A stretch of 52,262 nt of DNA from Thermaceae bacterium (GCA_015478585.1 JADMIM010000017.1:1-52262), one strand, 5' to 3'; shown: positions 16,814 through 26,733, counted from the stretch's first letter. Numbers and translations are program-made. The notes: a model not told the origin generated them from the sequence alone.

Positions 16814-18073
16814 GTGAACATACCTCCCCTGGCCGAACGCCTGCGCCCCCAAACCCTCGAGGACGTGGTGGGGCAAGAACACCTCACCGGGCCGGGAAAG
16901 CCCCTACGGAAGATGCTCGAGACTGGGCGGCTGTCGAGCTTTATCTTGTGGGGGCCGCCGGGAACCGGCAAAACCACTTTGGCCAAGCTGATGGCAAGGT
17001 CGGTGGGGTTAGGGATCGTGGCCTTATCGGCGGTTTCGGCGGGGGTCAAGGACATCAAGGAGGCGGTGGTCAGGGCCCAGGTTGAGGGCAGCCTGGTGCT
17101 TTTTCTCGACGAGATTCACCGCTTCAACAAGGCGCAGCAGGACGCACTTTTGCCCCATGTAGAAAGTGGGCTCCTGAGGCTCATCGGGGCGACCACCGAG
17201 AATCCTTCTTTCGAGGTCAATCCAGCACTGCGCTCGCGGGCCAGGGTCTACGTGCTCCAGCCGCTCGAGGAGGCTGCGGTGCTCGAGCTGTTACAGCGGG
17301 CCTTGGTTCATCCCCAGGGGTTGAAGGTGAACCATATCGAGGAAAAGGCCCTCGAGCTGATTGCTCGAGGCTCCATGGGCGATGCCCGCCGGGCCTTGTC
17401 GGCGCTGGAACTCAGCGCCAACTTGGGTAACGGCGCAGTGAGCCTGGGAGCGGTCAAGGAAGCCCTGGGAGCAGGAACTCTGAACATGGACAAGGGTGGG
17501 GAATACTTCTACGACCTGATTTCTGCACTGCACAAAAGCGTGCGGGGCAATCACGTAGATGCTGCACTGTATTATCTGGCGCGGATGCTAGATGGCGGGG
17601 CTGAACCCTTGTACCTGGCCCGCCGCCTGGTTCGAATGGCCGTCGAGGATATCGGCCTGGCCGACCCCAATGCCCTTCGGCTGGCCATCGCCGCCAAGGA
17701 TACCTATGATTTTGTGGGTTCACCCGAGGGCGAACTGGCCCTGGCCGAGCTGACCATTTACCTAGCCTTGGCTCCCAAATCCAACAGCGCCTACACCGCC
17801 TGGAAAGCCGCCCAGGAAGCCGCCACCGAGCATCCCGACGCACCCATCCCGCTGCCCTTGCGCAACGCCCCCACCAAGCTGCTACAACAGCTCGACTATG
17901 GCAAAGGCTACGCCTACTACCACGACGACCCCGAGGGCAGCTTTGCCCAGTCCTACCTTCCTGCTGCGCTGGAAAACGCCCTGCTCTACCAAGCCAGCGG
18001 CGAGGGCTGGGAGGAGAAAGTGCGGGAGCGGCTGGCCAGGCTACGCGAAAGGTTCAGGAAAGTTCAAAAATAG
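16814..18073 (+). CDS. rarA: Replication-associated recombination protein A (RarA/MgsA)
   Basis: AAA+ ATPase acting at stalled replication forks, related to clamp loaders. 419 residues from GTG 16814; a longer frame begins at 16751, but the TATAAT at 16802 and the family's usual N-terminus ([18 protein letters not shown]) fix the start at 16814. Walker A is [14 protein letters not shown] (about 43-56), Walker B is [19 protein letters not shown] (about 97-115) and sensor 1 is GATTENPS (about 126). The C-terminal tetramerisation and MgsA domain follows from about 250, with [13 protein letters not shown]. The gene appears to be monocistronic. Confidence 0.96.
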   Translation: MNIPPLAERLRPQTLEDVVGQEHLTGPGKPLRKMLETGRLSSFILWGPPGTGKTTLAKLMARSVGLGIVALSAVSAGVKDIKEAVVRAQVEGSLVLFLDEIHRFNKAQQDALLPHVESGLLRLIGATTENPSFEVNPALRSRARVYVLQPLEEAAVLELLQRALVHPQGLKVNHIEEKALELIARGSMGDARRALSALELSANLGNGAVSLGAVKEALGAGTLNMDKGGEYFYDLISALHKSVRGNHVDAALYYLARMLDGGAEPLYLARRLVRMAVEDIGLADPNALRLAIAAKDTYDFVGSPEGELALAELTIYLALAPKSNSAYTAWKAAQEAATEHPDAPIPLPLRNAPTKLLQQLDYGKGYAYYHDDPEGSFAQSYLPAALENALLYQASGEGWEEKVRERLARLRERFRKVQK

Positions 18074-18663
18074 ACTTCAGGCAAAAGCCCGGTTTTAGCC
18101 CCTCGGCCCTCTGAGAGAGGGACTGAGTCGAACCCCCATCGAGGGCGGGCCTGTATCGCTATCAGCGACCGCGATATCGCGGCTAGGGCTATACCCGAGA
18201 CGGGGCGAACCCGCGACAGCAAGCGGGCTTTGCCTAGGACGGGGTGAGGGGGGTTAGGGCTCAGGGATGTAATCTGCGGCGAGGCTAAAGGCCCCCCGCG
18301 CTGCGGGTACTGGAGTCAAGCGGCACAGCCGCCCTACTCGCACGGCAGCTTAGCGCTATAGCGCGTGCGCTAGCCAAGCCCGGCCGTTACAGGCGCACAG
18401 CGCCCAAGGGGGTGGCCGTAGGCCATACGGGCTCTGCCCGTAACCTGGGCTTTGCCGGAACAGGTGGGCCTAGTGCGCTATGGGTACTGGAGGAGCAACA
18501 AAACTTCAGCGATGCGCGACAGGTGGCTTTGGGCTTGTTGCTTGTGGCTACAGACTATCAGCGTTCTCCACTGCTTCGGAGGGTCTACGCCTATCTGAGC
18601 AGCTTGACCTTGTGAGGTATTTCATCTAGTATATGAAAGCTCTAGCCACGGCATAGAGAACGG
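18074..18663. other. Hairpin- and repeat-rich spacer between rarA and tRNA-fMet
   Basis: 590 bp without a credible gene. The left part has a CCCTCTGAGAGAGGG palindrome and a GGGGTGAGGGGGG run of the dispersed CCCTC/GAGGG type. The middle has many short palindromes (CCGCGATATCGCGG, AGCGCTATAGCGC). At 18392-18448 lies a cluster of three-base-loop hairpins listed separately. The open frame at 18412-18615 starts inside that cluster and is not credible. Confidence 0.6.
18392..18448. repeat. Three-base-loop hairpin cluster, copy 1
   Basis: Three hairpins in a row: GGCGC-ACA-GCGCC (18392-18404), TGGCC-GTA-GGCCA (18413-18425) and ACGGGC-TCT-GCCCGT (18427-18441), then AACCTGG. The last two modules and the AACCTGG tail recur at 22273-22309. 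Confidence 0.8.
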
Positions 18664-18740
<77 letters not shown>

Positions 18741-18758
18741 AATATCTTCTAGTTCCGA

Positions 18759-19803
<1,045 letters not shown>

Positions 19804-19888
19804 TCAGGCGATTGTACAAGACCGTGCTGACTACCTTTTGCAAGGCCCTATAGGGGTCTTTCCAACCATTAACCGAAACAGACAGGTT

Positions 19889-19995
19889 TATCGCGGTTTC
19901 CGCTATTTTTGCCGCTACTCATGGCAGCAAAAAATGAGCTGGATACGGTCTTTCTAGCAGAGTAGACTGCCGTTTTCTTTCTGAAAACCGCTCTA
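19889..19995 (-). repeat. MITE-like element, subfamily A, copy 2 (inverted)
   Basis: 107 bp from TA to TA. Its reverse complement aligns along its whole length with copy 1 at 5807-5915: GAGCGGTTTTCAGAAAGAAAA at one end, TAGAAAGAC and CCAGCTC inside, and AAATAGCGGAAACCGCGA at the other end. It lies upstream of fni. Confidence 0.85.
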
Positions 19996-20041
19996 GGCCA
20001 ATTGACAGTTCGGTTCTGTCCCCGCGACCAAGCCAGCAATC

Positions 20042-20069
20042 AAGCCCTCGAGTATGCGCTCGAGGGCTT
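20042..20069 (-). terminator. Perfect 11-bp hairpin downstream of a small gene
   Basis: AAGCCCTCGAG and CTCGAGGGCTT with a six-base loop, 15 bp beyond the stop of the 64-codon gene on the minus strand. There is no long T-run (TTGATTG follows), so it may be a moderate terminator or an mRNA 3' end. Confidence 0.55.
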
Positions 20070-20083
20070 CGGGAAGGGTTTGC

Positions 20084-20278
20084 TCAAAAGCGCAGACGAT
20101 GCGGAGCAGACATGGCGGTCAGGAACATCTCGCCATTGTCGAGCAGGATGGTGGTGGGCGTGACCGCAGCGACTGTCAGCACCTGGTCAGGGTTGTCCTG
20201 TCCCTGGACGAGTTCGGGCAGGGGTTTGTAGAGCACTACGGTGTCACCGGGTTTGAGACTGCCAAGTTGCCTATTCAT
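20084..20278 (-). CDS. Small conserved-looking protein of unknown function
   Basis: 64 residues. A strong AAGGAG lies 7 nt before the ATG at 20278, which supports it as a real gene despite its size. The sequence (GSLKPGDTVVLYKPL, then VLTVAAVTPTTILLDNGEMFL) has a beta-strand/turn pattern typical of a small beta-barrel or SH3/KOW-like fold, with no catalytic motif. A hairpin follows. I recognise no family and assign no function. Confidence 0.7.
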   Translation of the reverse strand: MNRQLGSLKPGDTVVLYKPLPELVQGQDNPDQVLTVAAVTPTTILLDNGEMFLTAMSAPHRLRF

Positions 20279-20466
20279 GGGGTTCTCCTTATGCGCCTAG
20301 CTTGGATTCATCTAGCTTTACCCCCCAAGGGTAAACCCGCAAAGCCCCTGAGGCGATGCGGTTTAAGCGTTAAGTCGAGTTTTAGGCGTTACCTCGAGGT
20401 TTGGGCAAAAGAACCTGCCACCAAAGTCGTGTTTTTGTAGGGTTCAGGGTTTCGCTCGAGCTCTGT

Positions 20467-20472
20467 TATGCT
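20467..20472 (+). promoter_or_regulatory. -10 box of the DeoD-type phosphorylase gene (leaderless)
   Basis: TATGCT ends 6 nt before the ATG at 20479 and no Shine-Dalgarno is visible, the same arrangement as rarA, punA and apaG in this window. Confidence 0.6.
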
Positions 20473-20478
20473 CTTGCC

Positions 20479-21201
20479 ATGCCGCTACACGTACGAGCAA
20501 ACCCCGGCGATGTCGCCCCTTTCGTCCTGCTACCCGGAGACCCCAACCGCGCCGATTGGATTGCCAAACACTTCCTGCAAGATGTCAAAACCTATACCAC
20601 CTACCGCGCCCTTTACGGCTATACCGGCACCTACAAGGGCTTGCCCGTCTCGGTACAGGCCACTGGCATGGGCTGTCCCTCTACCGCCATTGTGGTCGAA
20701 GAGCTGGTCACGCTGGGGGCCAAAACCCTGATTCGGGTGGGCACTTGTGGGGTCTTCACGGATTATATGAAAGCTCCCGAGTTGGTGGTGGTGCAGGGCT
20801 CGATTCCCTACGACGGCACCACCCGGCAATACCTGGGCGGCCTGCCCTACACGGCCATCCCCGACTGGGATACTTTAGAAGCCCTGGTGCAGTCGGCCCG
20901 TGCCGAGGGCTTCGAGCATCACGTGGGTCTCAATGTTACCGAGGATGCCTTCTACTCGCCCATGGAGCACCACGGAGCCCGCTATACCCCGTTTGGAGCG
21001 ATTTCTGTCGAGATGGAGTCTTCGGTGCTGTTTCTGCTGGCAAGGATGCGGGGGGTGCGGGCTGGAACCGTGCTGGCGGTGGTCAATAAGGTCGGCGACA
21101 GCGAATTCGTGGCCCCCGAACTGATCCAGACCGGGGTAGAGCGCATGACCAAGACCGCGCTCGAGGCTTTCCTACGGGTGAAGGATGCTCATGGCTCATA
21201 G
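20479..21201 (+). CDS. deoD: Purine nucleoside phosphorylase, DeoD/Udp (hexameric) family
   Basis: Phosphorolysis of purine nucleosides to base and ribose-1-phosphate. 240 residues from ATG 20479; a longer frame to 20401 is open, but the -10 box at 20467 and the family N-terminus (PLHVRANPGDVAPFVLLPGDP) argue for 20479. Visible blocks: LLPGDPNRADWIA (about 17-29), SVQATGMGCPSTAIV (about 57-71, phosphate/ribose site), RVGTCG (about 87-92), and VEMESSVLFLLA (about 177-188) with the ribose-binding Met-Glu. It resembles the Thermus enzyme. A second PNP of the unrelated trimeric subfamily (punA) lies at 32540-33367, so purine salvage has two enzymes here. Confidence 0.9.
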   Translation: MPLHVRANPGDVAPFVLLPGDPNRADWIAKHFLQDVKTYTTYRALYGYTGTYKGLPVSVQATGMGCPSTAIVVEELVTLGAKTLIRVGTCGVFTDYMKAPELVVVQGSIPYDGTTRQYLGGLPYTAIPDWDTLEALVQSARAEGFEHHVGLNVTEDAFYSPMEHHGARYTPFGAISVEMESSVLFLLARMRGVRAGTVLAVVNKVGDSEFVAPELIQTGVERMTKTALEAFLRVKDAHGS

Positions 21202-21314
21202 TCAGAAATTTTGCATCCAGGACGATGGTCGTTGCTATGCCTTTTATGCTCTTGTAGACAGATGCTAGGACTTTGGCTTTCGGCTATAAGCTATCAGCTA
21301 ACCCGGAGGGTTTT

Positions 21315-22118
21315 ATGGCAGACACCTTTGACTTGGAAGTCCCAGAGTTTGAATTTCTCTCCTACACCGTCGAGGACAGCTTGGGTATCGTCACCATCCG
21401 CCGCCCCCAAGCCCTGAATGCCCTCAACCAAGACCTGCTGATGGAGCTGGCGGCTGTCACCGATGTCATTACCCAAGACCCCGAGGTGCGTGTCGCCCTT
21501 TTTACTGGTGAGGGCCGGGCCTTTGTGGCAGGTGCCGATATTGCTCAGATTGCTGAGGTGCAGGACGTGTTCGCGGCCCGCGAGCTGGCGATTCTGGGCC
21601 AGTCGGTGCTGGGCGAGATTGCCGCCCTGCCGGTTCCGACGATTGCGGCTATCAATGGCTTCGCCCTGGGGGGTGGCCTCGAGCTGGCTCTGGCCTGCGA
21701 TATTCGCGTCGCCAGCAAAGCCGCCAAGCTGGGTCTACCAGAAGTGGGCCTGGGCATCATCCCCGGCTATGGCGCAACCCAGCGCCTGCCTCGCCTGATT
21801 GGTCGGGGCCGTGCCCTGGATCTGATTTTTACCGGGCGGCATGTTCCCGCCGAGGAAGCCCTCAGCCTCGGCTTGGTCAACCGCGTCGGTGAGGATGCGC
21901 TCGAGGCTGCCAAAGAGCTAGCCAGGGCCATCCTCAAAAACGGCCCAGTGGCCCTGGCCCTGGCCAAAGAATCCGTCGGGCGTGGAGAAAACCTCGATCT
22001 GCAAGAAGCTTTGGAAATCGAAGCTGACCTTTTTGGCCTGGCCTGCGCCACCAAAGACATGCGCGAGGGTACACGGGCTTTTCTCGAGAAGCGCACGGCG
22101 CAGTTTAGGGGAGAGTAA
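21315..22118 (+). CDS. Enoyl-CoA hydratase/isomerase family protein
   Basis: Crotonase-fold enzyme, 267 residues, probably hydrating enoyl-CoA in fatty acid or amino acid breakdown. GGAGG lies 5 nt before ATG 21315. Oxyanion-hole blocks are GRAFVAGADIAQIAEV (about 65-80) and INGFALGGGLELALACDIRVA (about 112-132). The catalytic glutamates are in LPEVGLGIIPGYGATQRLPR (about 141-160), with E143 and a second Glu nearby to be confirmed by alignment. A longer frame to 21273 would add residues encoded by microrepeat-like sequence (TTTGGCTTTCGGC), so the downstream ATG is preferred. Confidence 0.93.
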   Translation: MADTFDLEVPEFEFLSYTVEDSLGIVTIRRPQALNALNQDLLMELAAVTDVITQDPEVRVALFTGEGRAFVAGADIAQIAEVQDVFAARELAILGQSVLGEIAALPVPTIAAINGFALGGGLELALACDIRVASKAAKLGLPEVGLGIIPGYGATQRLPRLIGRGRALDLIFTGRHVPAEEALSLGLVNRVGEDALEAAKELARAILKNGPVALALAKESVGRGENLDLQEALEIEADLFGLACATKDMREGTRAFLEKRTAQFRGE

Positions 22119-22203
22119 AGCTAGACCCAAAGCGCTGAGGGCACAGGACGCAAAACACCAAAGAGCCTTCATCGCGGTTTTCATGAATAACTCTGTTCTC
22201 CGG

Positions 22204-22309
22204 AGCCGCTCTGCGGCTAACCTGGAGGGGATGCGCACAGCGCATAGCCGCTCTGCGGCTAACCTGGAGGGGATGGTCGTAGGCCATACAGGCTCTGCCC
22301 GTAACCTGG
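22204..22309. repeat. Three-base-loop hairpin cluster, copy 2, with two tandem 42-bp units
   Basis: Unit 1 (22204-22245) and unit 2 (22246-22287) both start AGCCGCTCTGCGGCTAACCT followed by GGAGGGG, each then carrying a different hairpin: ATGCGC-ACA-GCGCAT in unit 1 and ATGGTC-GTA-GGCCAT in unit 2. A partial third unit (22288-22309) has GGCTCTGCCCGTAACCTGG. The second half matches 18413-18448. Confidence 0.85.
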
Positions 22310-22605
22310 CTGAATCCGTCCCCGAGCTGCGAAATTGTCTAAATCTAGTGCATATTCGAGTCAAGATGCTAAGTCATGCTTAGCTCACAAAGCGCCTGGG
22401 TAGGTCTAAGGGGTTTGCCTCCAGGAGCAAAATCTCTGTGGGCAAAAGCAAAGACAGACCACTAACGGCTTTGCATAGGAAAAGCCGATCAACTTGCTCT
22501 ACCAGGCATCTTTCCACATCTCATAGACTAAATAGTTCAACCCAGACGAGCTTATTTACTGCTGCGTAACTTGAGTTTTGTAGAAGAGTCCTATCAAACA
22601 GGGTC

Positions 22606-22634
22606 TTGACAATAAAGCGAGGTAGCTATAGGAT
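22606..22634 (+). promoter_or_regulatory. Consensus sigma-70 promoter of the sugar/polyol operon
   Basis: TTGACA at 22606-22611, exactly 17 bp, then TAGGAT at 22629-22634. It is the best promoter in the window. The predicted start near 22641 falls inside operator O1. Confidence 0.85.
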
Positions 22635-22656
22635 TTTGTCTAATCGGTTAGACAAA
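22635..22656. promoter_or_regulatory. LacI-type operator O1
   Basis: Perfect 9-bp arms TTTGTCTAA and TTAGACAAA around TCGG, placed directly after the -10 box and covering the transcription start. The central CG within CTAATCGGTTAG is typical of LacI/GalR-family sites. The cognate repressor is not in the window. Confidence 0.8.
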
Positions 22657-22720
22657 TAGATAAGACAAAGTTGAGAGTTCGAGGTCAGCCACCAGTTTTT
22701 TCGGGCTTTTATGACTGTGT

Positions 22721-22734
22721 TCTAATCGGTTAGA
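22721..22734. promoter_or_regulatory. LacI-type operator O2
   Basis: TCTAATCGGTTAGA repeats the core of O1. The centres of the two sites lie about 82 bp apart, close to eight helical turns, a spacing suitable for repression by looping. It sits between the promoter and the ATPase gene. Confidence 0.75.
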
Positions 22735-22816
22735 TAATTTATAGGGGGTTTGTGATGAGATGGGGTCTCACAAAAAGGGCTACGAACAAGTTTTGTACCG
22801 TAGGTCGAGGCCAGCC

Positions 22817-23560
22817 ATGACTCCCCTCTTATCGGCCATTGGCATCAAAAAAACCTTCGGTCACGTCACCGCCTTGAAAGGGGTGGATTTTGCTATTTCC
22901 CCTGGGGAAACCGTAGCCCTGGTTGGCGACAACGGCGCAGGGAAATCCACCTTGATGAAAGTGCTCTGCGGAGTCTATCAACCCGACGAAGGCGAGCTTC
23001 GGATCAACGACAGATTGGTGGTCTTCAAAACTCCCAGAGAGGCTATTACCGCCGGAATCTCGGTCGTACACCAGAATCTGGCCCTTGTAGACGTGCGGGA
23101 TGTCACCCACAACGTTTTTCTGGGGGCAGAGCCGACTAAAGGGTTATTTGTGGATCGCTATGCCATGGAACAAGAAACTTATCGTCTGCTGCAACGCCTG
23201 AAACTCAACATCCCGCCCGACATCAAAGTGGGAGAGTTGTCTGGAGGGCAGCGGCAGTCGGTTGCTATTGCCAGAGCCATCCACCAAGGCGGTCAACTGG
23301 TGATTATGGACGAGCCTACCGCGGCCCTTGGAGTTCAGGAGCAAGCCAAGGTGCTCAAATTGATTGGTGACTTGCGGGAGCATGGCACGGCTGTATGTGT
23401 GGTGAGCCATAACCTCGAGCACGTATTCCATCTGGCTGATCGTATTGTGGTTTTGCGGGGCGGGGCCATCGCGGGCGAGCGCAAACGCAGTGAAACCAAT
23501 CCCCAGGAAATTGTTCACCTGATTACAGGGGCCAATGTGGTGGTGGGAGGAGTGGGATGA
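22817..23560 (+). CDS. Sugar/polyol ABC transporter ATP-binding protein (CUT2, single domain)
   Basis: ATPase that powers uptake of a monosaccharide or polyol. 247 residues from ATG 22817; the frame is open back to 22760, but homologues begin near MTPLLSAIGIKKTFG. Walker A is VGDNGAGKSTL (about 37-47), signature LSGGQRQ (about 140-146) and Walker B VIMDEPTAALG (about 162-172), followed by the switch histidine in VVSHNLEH. It has one ATPase domain, like FrcA, rather than the duplicated RbsA/XylG type. First gene of the operon under the LacI-type operators; it overlaps the permease by ATGA (23557-23560). Confidence 0.94.
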   Translation: MTPLLSAIGIKKTFGHVTALKGVDFAISPGETVALVGDNGAGKSTLMKVLCGVYQPDEGELRINDRLVVFKTPREAITAGISVVHQNLALVDVRDVTHNVFLGAEPTKGLFVDRYAMEQETYRLLQRLKLNIPPDIKVGELSGGQRQSVAIARAIHQGGQLVIMDEPTAALGVQEQAKVLKLIGDLREHGTAVCVVSHNLEHVFHLADRIVVLRGGAIAGERKRSETNPQEIVHLITGANVVVGGVG

Positions 23561-24597
23561 GCCTACCAGCGCAGGATACGCCTGTACTCCGCTCGAGAAG
23601 TGGCTTACGCAGCCTATTGAGCCAGCGCGAAACCGGTATTGCCGTGGCAGCACTAGCCCTATTTGTGGTGTTGGCGGTGATTTCTCCCAACTTTCGCACA
23701 GAGGACAACCTGCTTAATGTGGTGCGGCAAATTTCTCTGCTGGGCATCGTCGCTACCGGTATGACCATGCTTTTTGTAGCAGGCGAACTCGACCTTTCGG
23801 TAGGCACTATGTACGTCTTGCTCACCATCGTGCTCTCGCACTTGCTGATCAAGGAGGGCTGACCGGTTCTTCTGGGTATCGCAGCCACCTTGGTGCTGGG
23901 CGCTCTTCTAGGGCTGCTCAATGCCCTAATTACTACCCGGATGAAGATTCCAGCCTTTATCACCACCCTGGGAACCAGGAGCGTCTTCGGGGGCTTGAGT
24001 TTGATTATTGCGGGTGGATTTCCGATCAGCGGCCTCGAGGCTCCGACCTACAAAGCAGTGACTGCTGCGTATGTGTTTGGCTTTCTTCCAGCCCAAATTT
24101 TCTGGGTGTTCGCAGTGATGCTCATCGGCGGAATTGTTTTAGCTCGCACCAAATTGGGCTATCAAATCTACGCGACGGGGGGCAACCGCTCGGCGGCAGA
24201 GAATGTGGGAATTGCTGTAAATACCGTCAAAACTGCCTGCTTCGTAATCACGGGCTTCTTAGTTGCGGTTTCTGCGGTAATCGCGGTGGGTTGGCTGCGT
24301 GGGGCGAGTCCCAGCCAGAACACGGGTTTCGAGTTGGACGTAATCGCAGCAGTCATTATCGGGGGTACCAACCTCTTTGGAGGTTCTGGAACTGTTTTTG
24401 GCACTTTCTTGGGCGCGGCGATCTCCGGCATGATCGCCAATGGCTTGGTGCTCTTAGGGGTAGATGCCTACTGGGAACCTGTCGCCCAGGGAATAGTCAT
24501 CATTGTCGCGGTGGCTTTAGATGGCTGGATTCGCATACGACAGGCAAAGGCGGCCAAGGGTAGCGTGCTGGCGCAGATGCGTCAGCGTCAACAGTAA
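23557..24597 (+). pseudogene. Sugar/polyol ABC transporter permease (CUT2) interrupted by an in-frame TGA
   Basis: Inner-membrane permease of the RbsC/XylH/FrcB-partner type, with about ten hydrophobic segments. The frame runs from ATG 23557, hits TGA at 23860-23862 after LLIKEG, and continues in the same frame as PVLLGIAATLVLGALLGLLN without any frameshift. If the TGA is read through, the product is 346 residues and fully typical, including GTRSVFGGLSLIIAGG and the family block IIGGTNLFGGSGTV. The simplest reading is a TGG (Trp) to TGA point mutation. Everything else in the operon up to 30215 is intact, so this is either a recent loss, a sequencing error, or read-through. Confidence 0.85.
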
Positions 24598-24652
24598 GGA
24601 TGGCTATCTTTACCAAAAACGCTACTGGGCAATGCAGTACAGGGGGAAAGAT

Positions 24653-25672
24653 ATGAAGAAGAAAGCCAACCAGATGTCTCGGCGTGGATTTATCGAAAAA
24701 GTAGCACTGGCCGGTGCAGGAGCGGCGCTACTGCCAGCGATGCTCTCTCCAGCAGCAGCTCAGTCAAACACCCCCCGCCGCAAGGTGATTTTTGTTACCC
24801 ACTCCAACGATCCCTTCTTTGTTCCGGTCAGGAAAGGGTTTGAAACCTTTGGCAAGCTACGTGGCTGGGAAACTCAGTTTCTGGGCAAGCCCGTTCAGGA
24901 TACGCAAGAAACCCTCAAGCTGATGGAGTCGGCGGTTGCAGCTAAGCCCGACGGGGTTGGCTTTACCCGCATTGACACCACTAGTTTTGATGATGTCATC
25001 TTGAAGGCCAAGAAAGCCGGAATTGCGGTAATGCTATATAACGTGGCATCTGCTGGATACAAGGAGCTAGGAGTGGGCTTCGTCGGACAAGACTTCGTGC
25101 CCGCAGGGCGCACCAACGGCCTACAAGTGGCGAAATATGCCCAGCAGATTACTGGGCGTAAAGATGGTTTAATCGTGCTGTGTGAGCTTGCTGCGGGAAA
25201 CAGTGCCCTCGAGCAGCGCACCGAGGGAGCCCGGCAAGGGGTCGAGGAATACAACAAGAAAAACGGCACCAACTATACTACCGAGGTGTTCATCACCGAC
25301 GGCGACCAGGCTAAAGCCATCGCCCGAATAGATGCCAAGTGGACAGCCAAGAAAGATCAGATTGTCGGTTGGGCACATGCTGACCAAGCCATTGCCTATG
25401 GGGCTGCTTGGGCTGCTGACCGGGGTCTCACCGGCAAATTCGCCAATGGAGGTTTTGACCTGATCCCTGCAATTCTGAGCGCCATTGATAAAGGCTATGC
25501 ACAGTGGAGTATCGGGCAGAATCCTTACGCTCAAGGTTGGGTTACTTCGTCCTTGCTGGACATGATGATGGAAGCGGGCTACCCCGGCTACTCCTACGAT
25601 ACCGGTTCGGAAATCGTGGACAAGAGCAACATCAAAGCTGTAATAGCCCGCGAAGCGAAGTTCTCCAAATAA
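24653..25672 (+). CDS. Tat-exported periplasmic sugar-binding protein (CUT2 type)
   Basis: Solute receptor of the ABC transporter, 339 residues from ATG 24653 (GGGGGAAAG upstream). The N-terminus has a twin-arginine signal, SRRGFIEKVALAGAGAAL (residues 8-25), then PAMLSPAAAQ, so it is exported folded through Tat, which is less common for this family. The mature part is a type I periplasmic binding fold of the Peripla_BP_4/ribose-binding family (VIFVTHSNDPFFVPVRKGFE near the mature N-terminus, ITDGDQAKAIARIDA in the second lobe). A 12-bp stem just after the stop may protect this part of the operon message. Confidence 0.92.
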   Translation: MKKKANQMSRRGFIEKVALAGAGAALLPAMLSPAAAQSNTPRRKVIFVTHSNDPFFVPVRKGFETFGKLRGWETQFLGKPVQDTQETLKLMESAVAAKPDGVGFTRIDTTSFDDVILKAKKAGIAVMLYNVASAGYKELGVGFVGQDFVPAGRTNGLQVAKYAQQITGRKDGLIVLCELAAGNSALEQRTEGARQGVEEYNKKNGTNYTTEVFITDGDQAKAIARIDAKWTAKKDQIVGWAHADQAIAYGAAWAADRGLTGKFANGGFDLIPAILSAIDKGYAQWSIGQNPYAQGWVTSSLLDMMMEAGYPGYSYDTGSEIVDKSNIKAVIAREAKFSK

Positions 25673-25687
25673 ATTTCTCTTCTGGCG

Positions 25688-25728
25688 AAAGAGCGGAAGG
25701 CTTGGGTCAGCTCGCACTTCCGCTCTTT
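25688..25728 (+). terminator. 12-bp hairpin after the binding-protein gene
   Basis: AAAGAGCGGAAG (25688-25699) pairs perfectly with CTTCCGCTCTTT (25717-25728) across a 17-base loop. There is no T-run beyond the stem. It may be a partial terminator or a 3' stabiliser that keeps the binding-protein message more abundant than the rest of the operon. Confidence 0.6.
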
Positions 25729-25899
25729 ACCTTCGGGCTCGAGCATATATCTGGATGAATAACCAACATCCCCAAAATCGGATGGTGGTTCTATACAAAA
25801 TAACTGGCGAAAGGAAGCGTGTCGTCTCACCAAAGCTAAACACCTTTCCTGCCTTGTTTACAGAAAACCCTTCGGATTTCGGGAAACCTAAGGAGCACC

Positions 25900-26733
25900 A
25901 TGCAACTGGCCTTTCACGGCGCAACGTCTATAAAAGCCGACCTACAAACCGATATTGAAGTCAGTGCCCAAGCTGGATATGTAGCCCTCGAGCTATGGGC
26001 CGCCAAGGTGGATCGCTACCTTCAGACGCACACCACCGCCGACTTGAACACCTTGCTCCATAGCCATCGGGTGGCCCCCATGACCCTTAACTCTATTGAG
26101 TTCATCGCCTTTCGCGGGAACGAGTTTGCCCAGGTCGCTGCCCGCTGCAAGCAGCTCTGCGAGGTTGCGAGCGCGATTGGCTGCCCTTCGATTGCGGTAA
26201 TTCCCAGCCCCAAACCGGCCTGGGATACCCCCTGGGCCACGGTAGTAGCCGAGCATGTGCAAGCACTCCAGGTGCTTTCTGCGATTGCCGCACCTTATGG
26301 TATCCGGCTAGCCTTCGAGTTTATTGGCTACGGCGGATTCTCGGTGCGCACGCCCCGTGGAGCTTGGGAGATAATCCAAGCGGCGGGACGAGACAACATC
26401 GGGATGGTGTTCGATATCGCCCATTTCAGCATCGGTGGAGGTCGCCTCGAGGAGATTGACCTCCTCGATTCCAGCCGTATTTACGGGTTTCACCTCGACG
26501 ATATCGAGGACACTGCTCGCGAGGCCTACACCGATGCCCTGCGACTCTTACCAGGAAAAGGTATCGCCGAGACCGGAGAAATTTGCTCGAGGCTAAAGGC
26601 CATTGGTTTCGACGGGGCGTGCTCGATAGAGTTGTTCCGCCCGGAGTATTGGGAATGGAATCCGCTCGATTTAGCAAAAATAGCCCGCAATGCGGCCCTC
26701 GAGGTGCTATCTCCGTATTTCGAGGTGTACTAG
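25900..26733 (+). CDS. Sugar isomerase/epimerase-like TIM-barrel protein (AP endonuclease family 2 fold)
   Basis: 277 residues, xylose isomerase-like TIM barrel as in IolE, IolH and hydroxypyruvate isomerase. AAGGAG lies 6 nt before the ATG. Metal-ligand positions of the fold are visible: Glu in LAFEFIGYGG (about 140), Asp and His in GMVFDIAHFSIGG (about 171-176), HLDD (about 200) and the last Glu in CSIELFRPEYW (about 248). Its place between a polyol transporter and three Gfo/Idh/MocA dehydrogenases suggests it isomerises or dehydrates a keto-sugar or keto-inositol made by those enzymes. The exact substrate is unknown. Confidence 0.88.
   Translation: MQLAFHGATSIKADLQTDIEVSAQAGYVALELWAAKVDRYLQTHTTADLNTLLHSHRVAPMTLNSIEFIAFRGNEFAQVAARCKQLCEVASAIGCPSIAVIPSPKPAWDTPWATVVAEHVQALQVLSAIAAPYGIRLAFEFIGYGGFSVRTPRGAWEIIQAAGRDNIGMVFDIAHFSIGGGRLEEIDLLDSSRIYGFHLDDIEDTAREAYTDALRLLPGKGIAETGEICSRLKAIGFDGACSIELFRPEYWEWNPLDLAKIARNAALEVLSPYFEVY

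Noticed and set aside
18412-18615. 67-codon open frame in the spacer before tRNA-fMet
   Set aside because: It starts inside the hairpin cluster, has no ribosome site or leaderless -10, and the start region is shared with another repeat copy at 22273-22309 as non-coding sequence.
20008-20035. Possible tRNA 3' fragment (GACAG TTCGGTT CTGTC CCCGCGACCA)
   Set aside because: It resembles a T-arm plus acceptor end, but the acceptor is one base short, the T-loop lacks the conserved A and no 5' half exists. It may be chance or an old integration scar; not strong enough to call.
23860-23862. Selenocysteine at the in-frame TGA of the permease
   Set aside because: Permeases of this family have no selenocysteine, no SECIS-like hairpin was evident just downstream, and a Trp codon fits the position.
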